64,000 nt of DNA from Onchocerca volvulus (lineage: Eukaryota > Nematoda > Chromadorea > Rhabditida > Onchocercidae). Location of the stretch: contig HG738137.1 in NCBI GenBank assembly GCA_000499405.2, positions 12,460,121 to 12,524,120 on the forward strand, in the 5' to 3' direction. Below, piece by piece: positions 13,246-27,020 of the stretch. Numbering within the stretch: the first letter of the stretch is position 1; every line of letters begins with the position of its first letter. Position numbers and translations under genes: made by a program. A model generated the notes under the pieces. That model was given only the letters and a program-made list of their open reading frames with translations, was not told the DNA's origin and ran no database searches.

Positions 13246-16200
13246 AGCAAAAAAGAAATCAAATACATACGAATTCCACATTATCACATTATATTACAAA
13301 TGAAACAGCTGCTTCGTTTTGTTTTTTTGTTTTTTTTTTCTTTTTTTTTTTGAAAAAATCCTTTGAAAATGAAATTAATTGATTATTTTAACAACTTTGT
13401 GAAGTTTGTTTTACTTCATCAACATACCTCTAACTAAATTATTTACATCAAATTTTTTTTACAAAATAATCAACTTAAATAATTTATTTAAAAAATTCGA
13501 AAAAAAAAATTAAAAAATTGAAAAAGCAATAAAAAAAATGAATGAATATTTCAAAATCATTCTTATTATTATTATTAATTTTATTGAAAATATTTTCAAA
13601 CTTTTTCTTTTTTTTTGGGATTTTTTTTTTTTTTTGAGAATAAATAATTTAGAAAAATTGCAAAAAAAATTTTTTTTTCCACCTTATACATTCATTATTA
13701 TTGAATGTATCTAAGAAATGAAAAATTTAATGGAAAAATTGGAAAAAAAAAAGAAAAATAATTTTTTCTTTTTTTTTCTCTTTTTTGTTATTAAAATGTG
13801 ATCATTTTAAAAACACGAAGAGAAAGCGTCAGTTGTTTTGCATTGTAAAAAAATGATGAGATGAAAATTGCGAAAAATTTTATTTTTCCTAGCCTTTGTT
13901 ATTTTCACGGGAAAATATTTTTTTGTTCCAATTTTCTCGAAGAAATGATTTCTTTCTTTCTTTTTTTTTTTCCTTTTCTCCATCTTCGCCAATTTCTGCC
14001 TTAAAAATTCCATTTTTGAAAAGTTTGGAACGGAAAAAAAAATACTCCAATTTTTTATTTACGAATAAATTAAAAATAAACAAAATTTGTCGCGAAAAAA
14101 ATTTCCAAATAATTTTTTATAGAAAATTTGGAAATTTGAAACAAATAAATCAGTAATTGAATTTTAAAAAACAGTAAAATAATTTGGAAACAAGTTAAGT
14201 AATTGAAAGAAGCAATAATTTTTCCCCGCAATTTTTACGACTAATTTGAAACAAATAAAGTAATTAATAAAAAAAATTGAAAAAAGCAAAAAAAAAAATG
14301 AAAATTTAAATGGAAATTTGTAAAAGAAATATTTCTAGTTCTTTAATTACTTTCATGGATGAAAGAATAGAATCTTTTTTTATTTTTTTTTTATTTTTTA
14401 AGTAAAATGATTCATTTCCCTAAGGAAAAGTTGTGTTAAAAATTGAAATTGAAGTATAAAATTAAAAAAAAAAAACAAAAACAAAAATTGAAATTGAAAT
14501 CTGAAATTTCTTCATCGTAAAATATTCAAATAAAACTAACGATAACAATATGATTGTACGAGTACGGAAAAAAGTACAAATATATTTATATAGTCCAAAA
14601 TTATTGAAGCAGAAATGTCATAGAAAGAATTTGTGTATATTTTGTAAAAAAAAAAATTTACTTTCCATTTTTTTTTGCCAATTTAAATTATATATAAGTA
14701 TTCATAAACATTAACATGCAGACACATACGCACACGTACGTATGCATAACATACGTACGTGTACGTGGATACAAATAATATAGAACTCAAAATGAAATAT
14801 CAGTTTTTCTTTTGTACAAAATAGGAGATTTTATTTTTGGTATTTTGAGATTTTACGTATTTTGTGAAAAAAAAAAAAAAAAAAGGAAGAAATTGGTAAG
14901 AATTTATTTCGTACTTTTTTATTTTTAATTTAAATTAAAAAATTTTTGGAAAAAAAAATTGATGAAATTTTTCGTAAAAAAAATGATGAAATTTATTGAA
15001 TTAAATAGACGATTATAAAATAATTTTGGCTAATAAATGTCATTTTTTCGTTTTTTCGTTTTTTTTTTTTTTTTTTTTTAAATTAAAGAATGAATAAATT
15101 TTTGTTTACCAATAATAATTATTTTATCATTTTCATTTACTCTATACAAAAAAAAATTTTAGAAATTGAAAATAACAAGTAAAACGAGAGAAAAAGGACA
15201 AAGGGAGAGAGAGAGAGAGAGAGGAAAGGAGAGAAAGAGAAAAGAAGGAAGAATCGGGAAAACAAACAATTTTTCCGAAATTTTATTGGAAATTTTTATG
15301 CGAATGTAAACTGTTATTATCATTTTCTTCTCTTATTTCATTAACTAATACTTTTAAAATTAAGTGTTAGCAAAATAAAGTAAACATGAAGAAAAAAAGA
15401 AAAAGAGAAAGAGAAAAAAAGAAGAGAAGAATGATAAGAAAGAAAAAAGAAATGATAATTCTGATAAAAAGATAATTTTTTTCTTAAACGATAGATTTCA
15501 AATTATTATATTATTAAGGGAGAAGTTAATTTGAAAAAAATTTTTTTTTAAATATTTTTTAAGTTTTATTTCGAAAATCTCGAAAACAAAAAAATTGTGG
15601 CAATTCATTTTGTTTATCAAAAAATTTTCATAAAAATTGATTAAATTTATGAAAGAGTTGAAGAAGATATTAAATAAATTAAAGTGGATGAATTATCATT
15701 TAGCAATTATTGCTAATTACAAATGAATTAATTTCAAGTAATTTTTGAAAATTAAAAAATTTTTAAAAAAGCCAATTATCGAGCAAATTTTTCGAATGAA
15801 TTTTGGGAGAGAAAATTTGTGTAAAATAACAATTTTAGTCAAACAAAAACAAAAAACAAAAACTTTTTACCTTTGGAAGTTCACAACATTTTTAGTGAAA
15901 AATTAATGATTTTTTTAAAAATCAATTCAAAAATGTCATTGACTTTTTTTTTTTAAATTAGAAAATGATATGATAATTGATTACTACGATAATAAGATTT
16001 GTCATATATTTCAATCGTAAAAATTTTTGTTACCTGTTCTTTTCATCAGGAGTTCTTTCCAATTCTCAGAAAGGAAAAAAAAAAGAAATTGAATAATCGA
16101 ATTTTCGATCATTAAATTCTAGCAAAAAAAAAAAAAACGAAAGTACGAAAATATTTATTGACGTCAATGAAAGTTTAAAATATCATTAACATTAATTTTT

Positions 16201-16460
16201 GTGGTTTTTTTTCTGATTTCATTTCGAATTTTTCCCTTTTTTTTTTCTGTTCGTTTCATTTTGTTAGCTTAGTTTTTAGTTTACATTAGTCAAAAGAAAG
16301 AAAGAAAAACAAAAATAAACGAACAAAAAAAAACAAAGAAAGAATGTAAAAATAAATAAAAAAAGATCAAAAAAAGTTCAATTGTCCTTCTCTTTCAAAA
16401 AAAAAAAATAAAATTTTTTTCGCAAATAAATAAATGATTATACCTAAAAATTTTTAGTAT

Positions 16461-16484
16461 AAAGACCTATTTATCATACATCTT

Positions 16485-16519
<35 letters not shown>

Positions 16520-16890
16520 ATTTGTTTGAATTCAAATATTCGTCCATTTTATGACTTTTTTGTTTGCTTAGGCAAATGCCTATTTATCTATCCATCATGA
16601 TCGAACTTTAATCTGCTATTAGGCTTAAGCCTAGGCCTAGGCTTAGACCTATTTCTTATAATCAATCTATCGATCTTAATATTATAGACCTTTTTATCAT
16701 ATATACATTTGTCTGATTTGTTTGAATTTAAATATTTGTTTGATTTTTGACACTTTATTGTCTAAACAAATGTCTATTTATCCATCTATTATCATATCGA
16801 ACTTTGATCTGTTATTAGGTCTAGGCCTAGACCTAGGCTTAGGCCTATTTTCCTGCAAACTCCATCTATCGATCTTAATATTAGGCATAT
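16461..16890. repeat. About 220-bp tandem duplication containing TTAGGC-like clusters
   Basis: Unit 1 (about 16461-16680) and unit 2 (about 16687-16890) share agacct(a/t)ttt(a)tcata, gatttgtttgaatt, atgcctatttatc or atgtctatttatc, atcgaactttgatctg-like sequence, and a taggcctaggc-rich block. Unit 1 also holds a (TA)n run at about 16490-16518. The taggc blocks at about 16618-16650 and 16818-16850 mix TTAGGC with its reverse complement. Confidence 0.75.
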
Positions 16891-17142
16891 TTTAAGTAGT
16901 CTGAGAGAGACGGAAATGCTTAACTTGTATATTAAAATATGGAAATTGAGGGATTAATTATTGGATAAATAGGAAGGCATATTGCAAAATTTGCATGCAT
17001 AATTTGCATGCAAATTTATTTTACGAATTTCGCATGCAAATTTGGTTTACGATTTTTCTAATCGATATTTCCTAAGTGATTATTCCGAGAATGATGCAAT
17101 TTGAAAGATGATTTTGGTGCATGCATCAAGTAAAAAAAGGTG

Positions 17143-17592
17143 ACAATGTTAATTAATTAATTAATTACTATTTTTTTTTATTTTTTAATTTTTTGTTTTA
17201 CATTTTACATTTGATATCGCTAATCATTCAGTGTTATTCTCATTTAATCAAACCCTTTTGATCAATCAATGAATTGATCAGCTGATCGATTGATCCAATC
17301 AATCAGTCGATTAACTGATCCATAAATAGCAAAAAAAAAAAATATTTTTTGATTAAATCATAAAATTTTTGTTTTTTTTCTGAGCAGTCAGAAACTTTTT
17401 TAAAAAAATAAAAAAAAAATAAACTGATCGATTCATTGATTGATCAAAGGGTTAATTAAATGAGCAATTCATTGATTAATTTGTAATAGCAAATATGAAA
17501 TACAAAAGAAATGAAATTTTTTTGATGATCAACCAACATTTTTATGTCAATCTGCAAAACTAATACTATTAATTAATTGATTAATTAATTAA
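17143..17592. repeat. Foldback element (about 450-bp imperfect palindrome), MITE-like
   Basis: The block at about 17215-17285 (tctcatttaatcaaaccc, then gatcaatcaatgaattgatc) recurs in reverse complement at about 17420-17490. Weaker complementarity continues outward to TTAATTAA-rich ends on both sides (about 17149-17167 and 17569-17595). About 140 bp of A/T-rich loop lies between the strong arms. No coding sequence is inside. It may be a non-autonomous foldback element or a simple inverted duplication. I cannot identify a family or a clean target-site duplication. Confidence 0.6.
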
Positions 17593-18109
17593 TATTATTA
17601 TCAATAATCATATTGGAATATAAGACACTAATTAATATTGATTTTATCAATTCGAAAATGTTTGATAGATTTTTTAGGTCATTTAATTAGAATCCTTCTT
17701 TTCATAACTTAAATTAGATTATTAGATTAGCTAAATTTATTGTAAACGTTATAATCAATCAAATATGATAATTTCAACTGATAAAAAATGAGAAAGAAAT
17801 GGAGATTTTAAATAATTCCATTACTACTTCATTTTCTTAAGGACGAAATTATTTGTAATTTTTTTCGATTTCCATTATTGATGTATCATATTTATAATTT
17901 ATTAACAATTTCCAATTATTGTTTATTCTCTAAATGCAATATATTGAAATTTGATTCTTATAGTATATATGATAATCTAAATTATAATAAAATAATGATA
18001 TGTTCAATTTTAACAATAATATGAAATAATAATCTCAAAATATTATAAATAAATATGAAATGATGATAAACAAAAACGGATGAATAAATATAAAAAAAAA
18101 GGAAATTAA

Positions 18110-18245
18110 AATATTGGAAAAAAATAATATAAAATGAAAATCTTGAAATATTGAAAATAATATGAAACGATAATTTTAAAGTATTGAAAATAACATGAAA
18201 TGATAAATTTAGAAATATTGGAAATATAAAATGATAATTTTAAAA
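18110..18245. repeat. About 40-bp AT-rich tandem repeat
   Basis: Three to four degenerate copies of tattgaaaataatatgaaa followed by tgataattttaaa. Confidence 0.6.
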
Positions 18246-21200
18246 TGCAAAAAAAAAGGGTGAAAGAATTTTTATTTCAATGATAATTTGAAAACTTTTT
18301 TAAACAATAATTTAAAATTTTTGTAAATAATATGAAGTTATACAAAATTGAGAAGTAATTTTTTTCCTTTTTTTTTGCTGCTTTTTAGCTTTAACCTTTA
18401 TCTGATAGCTTAACCTATTTGATCATCCTAATATTTCTCGATTTTTTAACCTTTCTTGACCTCTCTCATCCCTTGGCCAACTTCTTGTTTTGTCCTATTT
18501 TCATAAAACATTTCTTGGCCATGAAAATTATCCCTAAAGTAACAAGTCCATAAAAAGTGTCCGAATTCCGGTCATAAAGTAATTTATATCTAAAAATTAT
18601 AACGAAAATTCGCTTCATACTATTCAATAAATTTCGATCAAAAATTTGTGTTAATAAAAATTAAAATTTAAAATTTAATCAAGCCAATCAATCGATAAAT
18701 TGAACAAAATGATTTCAGTACGAAACAATCTATAAATTTTGATTATATAATTTGAATTAATATGCCTCATTATAAAATAAGATAGCAAAATTAAAATTTA
18801 AAATTTGATTAAAAAATCTGATTAGTCGATAAATTTAGCAAAATGATGAAACATGATTGACCATTAGATTTTGATCTTAAATATGGACTAGTATAAATTG
18901 AAAATTAAAAATTTTTATCAAACAAAAATAAAAAAATAATTAATTTATTTGACTTAAATAATTAAAATGTGTAAATTAAACAAGATTTATTTATTTCTTT
19001 TTTTTTTTATCCTCATTTTTGCCAAATTTATATTATTGATTAAAAAGATAGATTGAAAGTAATGTGAAAATTGAAAATATTTTCTCTTCTCTGCTTATTT
19101 CCTGAAGATGATGACAAATAATGAGAAAAGCTAATTAACTTAATTAATTTTTTTTTTTGAATCACTACGAATGCATAATTTATTATTGAAAAAGAACAGA
19201 TATGCATATATAATAAAAATATTTTATCCTAAAAAACATTTATTTTTATTAAAATTAAATTTTATAAATTTATTAAAAACAATTAATGAAATGTATTTTT
19301 AAAAAACTAATAATTTTCATGAATTACGCGAATTTTCAAAAATCAAATTTCTCAATGCAAAACTAGAAATTCACTGAAATTTTGATTTTACTTTCATTAT
19401 TATTTTGGATTTTAAAAATTAATGTTCTTAGGTATTTAAAATTTGCAAAATTCATTAAAACTAATAAAATTTCAGTTTTATGCGAAGCATATCAATTTCC
19501 AGAAATTAATTTCTTGAATAAACTAAAATTTGCAAATTAATTGCAATAAATGAAAAAAAAAAATTACTTATTTCAGTGAATTATAATTTTTTTTTTCAAA
19601 AATTGATTTTTCCAATGTTTTTCTAAGAAATTTGACAAGCAATGTTTCTTTCGTTTTTAAAAATTAATTTTTTTTTAAAACAGTAAACTGTCAAAAAATT
19701 AAGACTTTAAAATATTTCGAAAATTTCGGTGTAACAATGGGATGGGAAAAAAAGCCCGTTTTGTTATTTTTTTTCTTTTTTATAAATTTTTTCTTTTTTT
19801 TTTCAAATTTTTTCCTTATTTTTGAAAATTAATTTCAAATTTTCATTTCTCAATTTTACATTACATCATTCAATCAATAATCATTTATTATTGTTATTAT
19901 TAATATTTTCCTTTTTTTTTTATTATCAAGCATTTTTAGATTGCCATAAAATACTTGAGTTTCAATGATATCACTAATTAATAATTCTTCTTTCAAAATA
20001 ATCAAATAATCAAATCAAGCTTACTTTAATTGATATTTTTTAAATTAATAATTCCGCCTTGTATACAGCCAAAAAATGACAAATCAAGCTTAATTTGATT
20101 GATGCTAATCTTGACAAATTTGAAAAGAATCTATCATTCGGAAGAATTTAATTTACATTTTTCTAAAATTCTATCTATTTTTACATTTTTTTTCTTTTTT
20201 TTTCTTTTTTGATTAATAATTTCGTGAAATTAATAACTTGCTCACAGTAACATGTAACTCATTGATGTAAGTTTAATTTTAGGATTTTTAAAAAAATTTT
20301 TATTTTTGCTGAAAATTCAATGTAAAATATGGAAAATTAATTTTCTTAATTGAATAAAAATGATCTTTTAAAATATCACGTATTTTTTACATTTTATTAT
20401 TAATTTCAATTTTTTTTTTTAAACTTATATTAAAAAAAAAAAAATTTGCTTTAAATTTTTTCTTTCAATGTAATGATTCTATTTAAAACAAAAGTAATAA
20501 AATGGGAAAATTAAAAGATAATCATTTTATCTAAGTAGGAAGAAAGTTAATTGAAAATTTGAATAAAAAATGAATTTGAAAAATTTCAAAAATTGAAATT
20601 ATATCAAATTAATATAAGTTAACAATTTGAAAGAAAACAAAAGATAATATCATTATTGTAATAAGTAATCATACATAATTGCAATAATAAAATATTTATC
20701 ATTTCCCAATTTCCATGATAAAGAAATTCCGAAAATCAGTATAATATTAATTAATTTAAATATTCCGAATATAATTATTACATAATATGAGAACTTGAAT
20801 ATAATAAATAATATATATTGACAGATTTTTTTTTTTTCTAAAATAATATTCGTGAATTTAAATGCTTATTATGATAAATTGCTTAAAATTTGTTTCTGTA
20901 AAAAATTTTCAAACAAAAATCAATATTTTTTTTAGCTTTTCCAATTCAAATATTTCCATTTCGAAACAATCAATTAATTAACTAGACTTTTTCTGTGCAT
21001 TTCATTAATAGTTCTTAATTTGCTTTTCATTTTCCAGTTAACGAAAATCGTTAATTTCGTTTTTTTAACAATTTAATAATAATTATTAATTTTTTTATTC
21101 TTATTTTCTTATAACTTAATTAGTTTAGCTTCAAAGTAAACAGTGTTAATAAAATAAACTGATAAGTGATAATTTTAATTAAGCTGTAGGAAAAATTTTA

Positions 21201-21319
21201 AACTTGTAATTGATTAAATATCCCCTAAATTTATTTCTTTTGATAACTAATTGATTATTTTTGTATTAGGCGACACAATAAACGAAAAATGTTGAAACTT
21301 AATTGCACCAATAAATACT

Positions 21320-21332
21320 GGGTCAAAGGTCA
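21320..21332 (+). promoter_or_regulatory. DR1 nuclear-receptor half-site pair, GGGTCA-A-AGGTCA
   Basis: A direct repeat of the AGGTCA half-site with one-base spacing and one mismatch. This is the consensus for HNF4/RXR-type receptors. Function is inferred from the motif only. Confidence 0.4.
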
Positions 21333-21470
21333 TCAAAAGTATTCATTGTTGACAAATGATAAGATATATGCATTTGAATAGCTTTCTCTAGGCTTAACTT
21401 TCTTAGAAATCACACTAGAAACTATAGCAGCAGCAGAGATTGTCAACTTTGATCGTATCAATAAATCTGG

Positions 21471-21483
21471 AGGTCAAAGGTCA
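21471..21483 (+). promoter_or_regulatory. Perfect DR1 site, AGGTCA-A-AGGTCA
   Basis: Two identical AGGTCA half-sites are separated by one A. It lies at the same place in the second copy of the local tandem repeat as the site 151 bp upstream. Confidence 0.45.
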
Positions 21484-21613
21484 GCAAAAATTGCCGATCA
21501 TTAACAAATGATAGATGATGTTACAATATGTGTATGTTGAATAGCTTTTCTCTAGACATGAAATTTTCGTTTTCTGTGAAACTATCGAAAAACATTGCAA
21601 TTATCGATCTGTG

Positions 21614-21626
21614 TGAACTTTGACCC
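21614..21626 (-). promoter_or_regulatory. Reverse-oriented DR1-like site
   Basis: The plus strand reads tgaactttgaccc. The minus strand reads GGGTCA-A-AGTTCA, two half-sites with one-base spacing. Confidence 0.35.
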
Positions 21627-22676
21627 ATGATTATTGATGATGTAAAATTTGGCTTTTTTTTAACAAAATGTATAATCAAAACAAGAAGGAAGAAAATTTA
21701 ATGATAAGAAAAAGAAGTAGTAAAGTTAGAGATAAATATGATTGAAATTATTTAAAGCATAAACATGAGAGAAATCAAGTAAATAAGTTATGGTGATTGA
21801 TTATCAATTTTAACGAAAAAATTATCGATTATCAAAAAAAAAAAAACTGAAAAACTAAAAAACTTGATACTAAGGGATTTTTAAATTTAAATTATTGCTT
21901 TGCTCATCTAATATCAAATTTTAAGTCTTGAGATTTTTTTGTATTTTTAATAATAATAAATTAAAATTGACAATTATTTGTTTACAAAAAGTTTCGAAAT
22001 TTCTTGTATTTTTAGGATAATAAGCTAAAAAAAAAATCAATTATTTATATGTCTATTATAATATTTGATTACTTTAATAATGAAATTATTTAATATTCCG
22101 AAATTTCAAAAAAATATTGTGACTTTGTAAAATTGATCAAAAAATTTAACAAATTATCAAATCGATATTTTAGAGAAAAAATTTTTTAAATAGAAGAAAT
22201 TTAAATATTAATATTATTAAAATAAATCAAATATTTTGTTCATATTTAATTAATTTATGAATAATATAAATTTGATAAAAATAAACAACAAGGGGTAAAT
22301 GTATGAACAAATAAACAAATATAAATTTATTTCTTTTGATATCTTTTTTTATTTCTTTTTGTTTATTCTCATTTATTTATTTGTTTACTTATTTATTTCT
22401 TATTTATTTGATTGGATGAAACAAAAAAAAATGTGAAAAAAAAAGTAAAAAAAAAGAAAAAACGAAATAGTTGGGAAATTTAATGATGGACAAAAACGAC
22501 TCCTTATTTCTCATCATCGATTTTATACGATCATAAAAATTTTAAATTCAATTCCAGATCGATCGCTCAATTAGATCTTTCTTCTCTCGGAAATCAACAA
22601 CAAGATCAATCGTATCGATATTTTCAAACATTTCTTGCTCAACAGATGTTTTAGATCAGAAAAGAGACAAGCAACG

Positions 22677-22741
22677 ATGATAATGATGATGATAATGATG
22701 ATGATGATGATGATGATATGATGATGATGATGATGATGATA
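22677..22741. repeat. (GAT)n microsatellite
   Basis: GATGAT/GATAAT triplets with few interruptions. Confidence 0.85.
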
Positions 22742-23079
22742 ACGACTGCGAAAGTACGGGAATGGGAAAATTGGGAGATTTCTGTGTGTGTAATTTTATT
22801 TGTTTGAATTTTGCAATTTCTGAAAAAAAAAAAAATTCGAAATTTGATAGAAATCAGTATAATCGTAATTTTTACACTAATTCAGTAAACAATAAAATAA
22901 AATACTAGAAGTTTTAACAAATAAATAAATATAACATAATTTTAATTTTATTGGAAATTGAATTTTGGGAGATGGAAAGATGAATTGTATAATACTATTA
23001 ATGCATGAATTAGAAAAGAGAATAATAAATATAAGCAAATAAACATGAAATATAAATATATGTACACATTTACATTAAT

Positions 23080-23500
23080 ATAAACAAGCAAATAAATTAA
23101 TGAGTAAATAAGAAAACAAATAAACAAGCAAAAATATAAACAAACAAACAAATAAACGAGTGTAAATATGAAATATAAAATATGCGTACATATGCATAAA
23201 TATAAACAAACAAGCAAACAAATAAACAAACAAATAAAAGAGTATACAGACGAAATATAAATACATGTACATATATGCATAAATATAAACAAACAAATAA
23301 GCAAATAAAGGAATAAAAAAACAAATTAAACCAAGCAAACAAACAAATAAACAAGAGCATAAATAATAAAAAACAAATAAATAAATGAATAAACAGACAA
23401 GCAAACAAGCAAGCAAGCAGACAAATAAACAAACAAACAAGAAACAGAAAAGTAAACAAAAAATAAAAAGCAGACAAATAAATAAATAAACAAGCATTGA
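23080..23500. repeat. AAAC/AAAT-rich simple-sequence array
   Basis: About 420 bp built from aaataaac, aaacaaac and caagcaaa words. All three minus-strand frames stay open over long stretches (up to 142 codons), reading Phe/Leu/Cys/Val-rich peptides. This happens because the words contain no tta, cta or tca on the plus strand, so it is an artefact of composition and not a membrane protein. Confidence 0.8.
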
Positions 23501-24844
23501 TCAAAATTATTTGAAAAATTATCAATATTAATAGATACTAAGTGACAATTAGTAAAATTATTATCTTATTTTTTTCATTAAATAAATGGCATAAATTCAT
23601 TTCGTTTTTTGTCTTTTTTTTGATAATTAATTTATTAATAATTTTTTAACATCATTATCACATATATAAACATTATAAATAACCAATGATAATTCTGATA
23701 AAAAATTTCAACTTAATAGTATCATTTATATAAATATATATATATATATGTATGAATGATAATAAATTCATAATAATGCTAATTTTAATTATCAAATGCA
23801 AGCATATCTACGCAACACATATAAACATAATTAATTACTCTAAATTAATAAAGTAATGTTATTTTGCATAATTTGATAAAACTATTAATGATGAAATTAA
23901 TTTAATTAACTTAAAATAAATTATTCTAATCAGTATAAAAAATGAAATAAATAAAGAATAAAAAAAAAAAAAAAAAAAAAAACGAAAATTCAAAGTCCAA
24001 TTCGCAAATGTTATTATCAACATATCATTTTTAAATCATAATTTTACATTTCTTTTTCATTTTAGTTTTTTTTTTTTTTTTAAATTTTAAAAATTACAAT
24101 TTTCTAAGCAGGTATAAAATTTTTATATATTAATTTACAAATTGTACTGTAACAACAAACTATTACTTAATTTAATATCCCTTCGTCCTCTTTTTTTCTT
24201 TTTTTTTAATTTAAATCTTAAAAAAATACGAAAAACTTTATTAAAAACTAAAAATATCAAAATTTCTATATATTACTCAATAACCACACTACTAATGCTA
24301 TTAATTTTATATCCATTCATCGTCGTCTTTTTAACTTAAATTTTAAAAATTATCATTTTTTTTATCAATAAGGACAAAAATAATGAAATTTCTTCTACAT
24401 TAATCAATAATCGTATTACTATTACAATTACGACTACTTTTGCTATTAATTTTACCAACCTTCGTCTACTTCTTCTTCTTTTTTTTTTTTTTCTAATTTA
24501 AACTTTAAAAATTACAAAACTTATTAAAAGATAAGAAAATTTTCGGAAATTTTTATATATTAATCAATAACTATATTACATAATAAAATTACTGAAAATA
24601 ATATATTGAAATGATGAAATGTGTAAAATTTAGAAAAATATTAAATAGGAAAAGTTGGAAAATTTGAAAGTTAAAAAGTAGAGAGAAAGAGAAAGAGAAG
24701 AGAAAATTAGGTAAAAAATGGGAAAAGAATTTGGTGTTACTTAGCAGATGAGAATTTACCTTTTTTTTTTTTTTTTTTTTTTTAAATGCTCGGATCGATC
24801 GATAAATAGGTAAATTATATTATTTTGTTGAGTTTAAATGAATA

Positions 24845-24868
24845 GATGGATGGATGGATGGATGGATG
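24845..24868. repeat. (GGAT)n microsatellite
   Basis: About six ATGG/GGAT tetramers in tandem. Confidence 0.8.
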
Positions 24869-26904
24869 AAATTGCTCTCAACAAATCAAATCTATTATAT
24901 TAGTAGTACTAGTAGTTTGTTGGAACAAAGAGAGAATACTAAGAATATAATAAAAGTTTGTTGAAAAGGAAGAAAAAGGAATGAACAAAAATTTTTGATT
25001 GTAAAATGAAAAAGAGAGAGAAAAAAAGAAAGGGACCAACTTTAAAATTATTAATATCAATAATTTAATTACTTTAAGTTTGATAAGAAATTGATTAAAA
25101 AAAAAGAAATTAGGAGAAAAAGAATAAATAAATAATTATTGTTAAAATATGCAATTATTGATTCGTTTGAATATCGATTTTTTTTTTTTTTTTTTGGATT
25201 TATTGTAAAAGAAAATTTAGATCTATCTTCGGTATATTTTAATTAGGTCAAGTATATATAAATGATAAAATCAATAGCAGCAGTTAATTATAGTTAATTA
25301 TCGGCTAGGAATTAATTAATTAATTATTAGTAAGAATAAAAGAAGTGAGAAAGGTAAAAGATGGATTGAGTATAATGTTCAAAAGTATGCTATTATCGAT
25401 TAAAAAAAAATAATTTGCTATGCAATTATTGATTAAATAGATAAAAGAAAACTTTTTTTTCGATAAGTATAATATTAAAATATAAAAATATTAATAAAAC
25501 AGTTTAAAAGAAAAAAATAAGAATTTAGTAAATTAGGTTATAATGCTGAAATATGCAAATATCAATTTTAAAACATTTGTCGAATTATTTTTTCATATTA
25601 TTTTTCCTAATATTAGTAAAATAAGAAGACATTGTAAAAAAGAATAAAATTTAGTGAAAATTAATTTTTGTATTCAAGTATGCAACTATTGATTATAAAG
25701 AAGTTAATATTAGCAAAATGACAAATACTATAAGATTATTGAAGTATACGATTAAATTAATTATAAAAGAGTTGATATATTAGTAAATATAATAAAATAT
25801 CATAAAAGAATGATAAGAAAAATTTTGGAAAATATTTCAAATTTTTCTCATCAAAAATTGATAAATTAATTATTGATTTATATGAAATATCACCGAAATT
25901 TACATATGAGAAATTGAAATAAAAATTATTCATTTCATATTCCGAGAAAATACTAACAGTAAATTATTTGTCATTTGGAGTATTTTATTTTGTAAATTTA
26001 TTTTTTTTTTGTTAATTTATAAATAAATTAATAATTTGCTTATCATTTTGTGAGGACATTATTAGTTTTATTCATTATATTTCATCAATTACTATCACTA
26101 CGCATGTTATGTTTTATTTTATATTTTTCAATGAACAAAAAGAAAAAAGAATTTTCGATGAATATATAATCCGATCATCAAATATCTAAAAATCTATTTC
26201 GAATTGTGAAATTTTCCATTTTTGCTTTGTGCTGAGAATATGATAATAACAATAACAGTAACAAAAACAACAAAAACATTATATTTCTTACTGCATTAAA
26301 AAAAAAATTAAAATAAAAATAAAAACCCAATTAAAACAACTACGAGCAAAATAAACACACATCACAATAAAAAAAGAAAAAAAAACAAAAAATATCCCAT
26401 GAAATAAGTATTACCCCGAAATTTTCTATTTCAAAAACAATTTTTTAAGAAAAGGCATTCTTAACTTTATGAACATTTTATGAAATAAAATTTTAAAAAA
26501 CTAAATTAAATAACTAAATCTATCGATGCACAAAAAAAAAAAAAATAAAAAAGGAAAAAATTAGAATAATGGTCTAAGTGAATAAAAATACAGAGAAACA
26601 ATGATTCAAAAACTGTTATAACGTTCAAAGTTGTAAATATTGTTCTGGCATATTCACAACTTTTTTCTTTTGAAGTAATGAAATTCCATCCAAATTAATG
26701 GGAAAAATGTTTCGAAATTATTTTGATCTAAATATTGAGCCAAGAAAATAATTATTTTTTATCATAAGTAAACCAATTATAAGCTTCCTTTCATGTGTAA
26801 CTAATATACAATTGTATTCATGGCGAAAAGCATGCTAGAGTAAATAATTGATGCATAATTTAACCTATTTACGTCATAATAGCTTATTCAGTAACTATTT
26901 CTTT

Positions 26905-27020
26905 CTTTCAAATTAGCTTTTTCAAAAACTATTTACGTCAAACTAATTTATTCAAAAATTATTTACATCAAATTAATTATTCGAAAACTATTTACGTCAA
27001 ATAGTTTTATATTCAAAAAA
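26905..27020. repeat. About 30-bp tandem repeat, 3.5 copies
   Basis: Degenerate copies of caaattaatttattcaaaa followed by actatttacgt, lying about 450 bp downstream of the TRMT61A stop codon. Confidence 0.65.

Larger units (their letters stand above)
21290..21626. repeat. About 150-bp tandem repeat carrying DR1-like sites
   Basis: Two copies share caccaataaat/tatcaataaat, ggtcaaaggtcancaaaa, ttgacaaatgat or taacaaatgat, and gaatagctt(t)tctctag. A third partial copy follows with the core reversed. Confidence 0.7.

Noticed and set aside
22948..23525. Overlapping minus-strand frames of 118-142 codons that look like multi-pass membrane proteins (Phe/Leu/Cys-rich)
   Set aside because: All three frames are open because the AAAC/AAAT simple repeat lacks stop words on that strand. 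There are no splice sites, no family resemblance, and the peptides are repeats of the same few residues.
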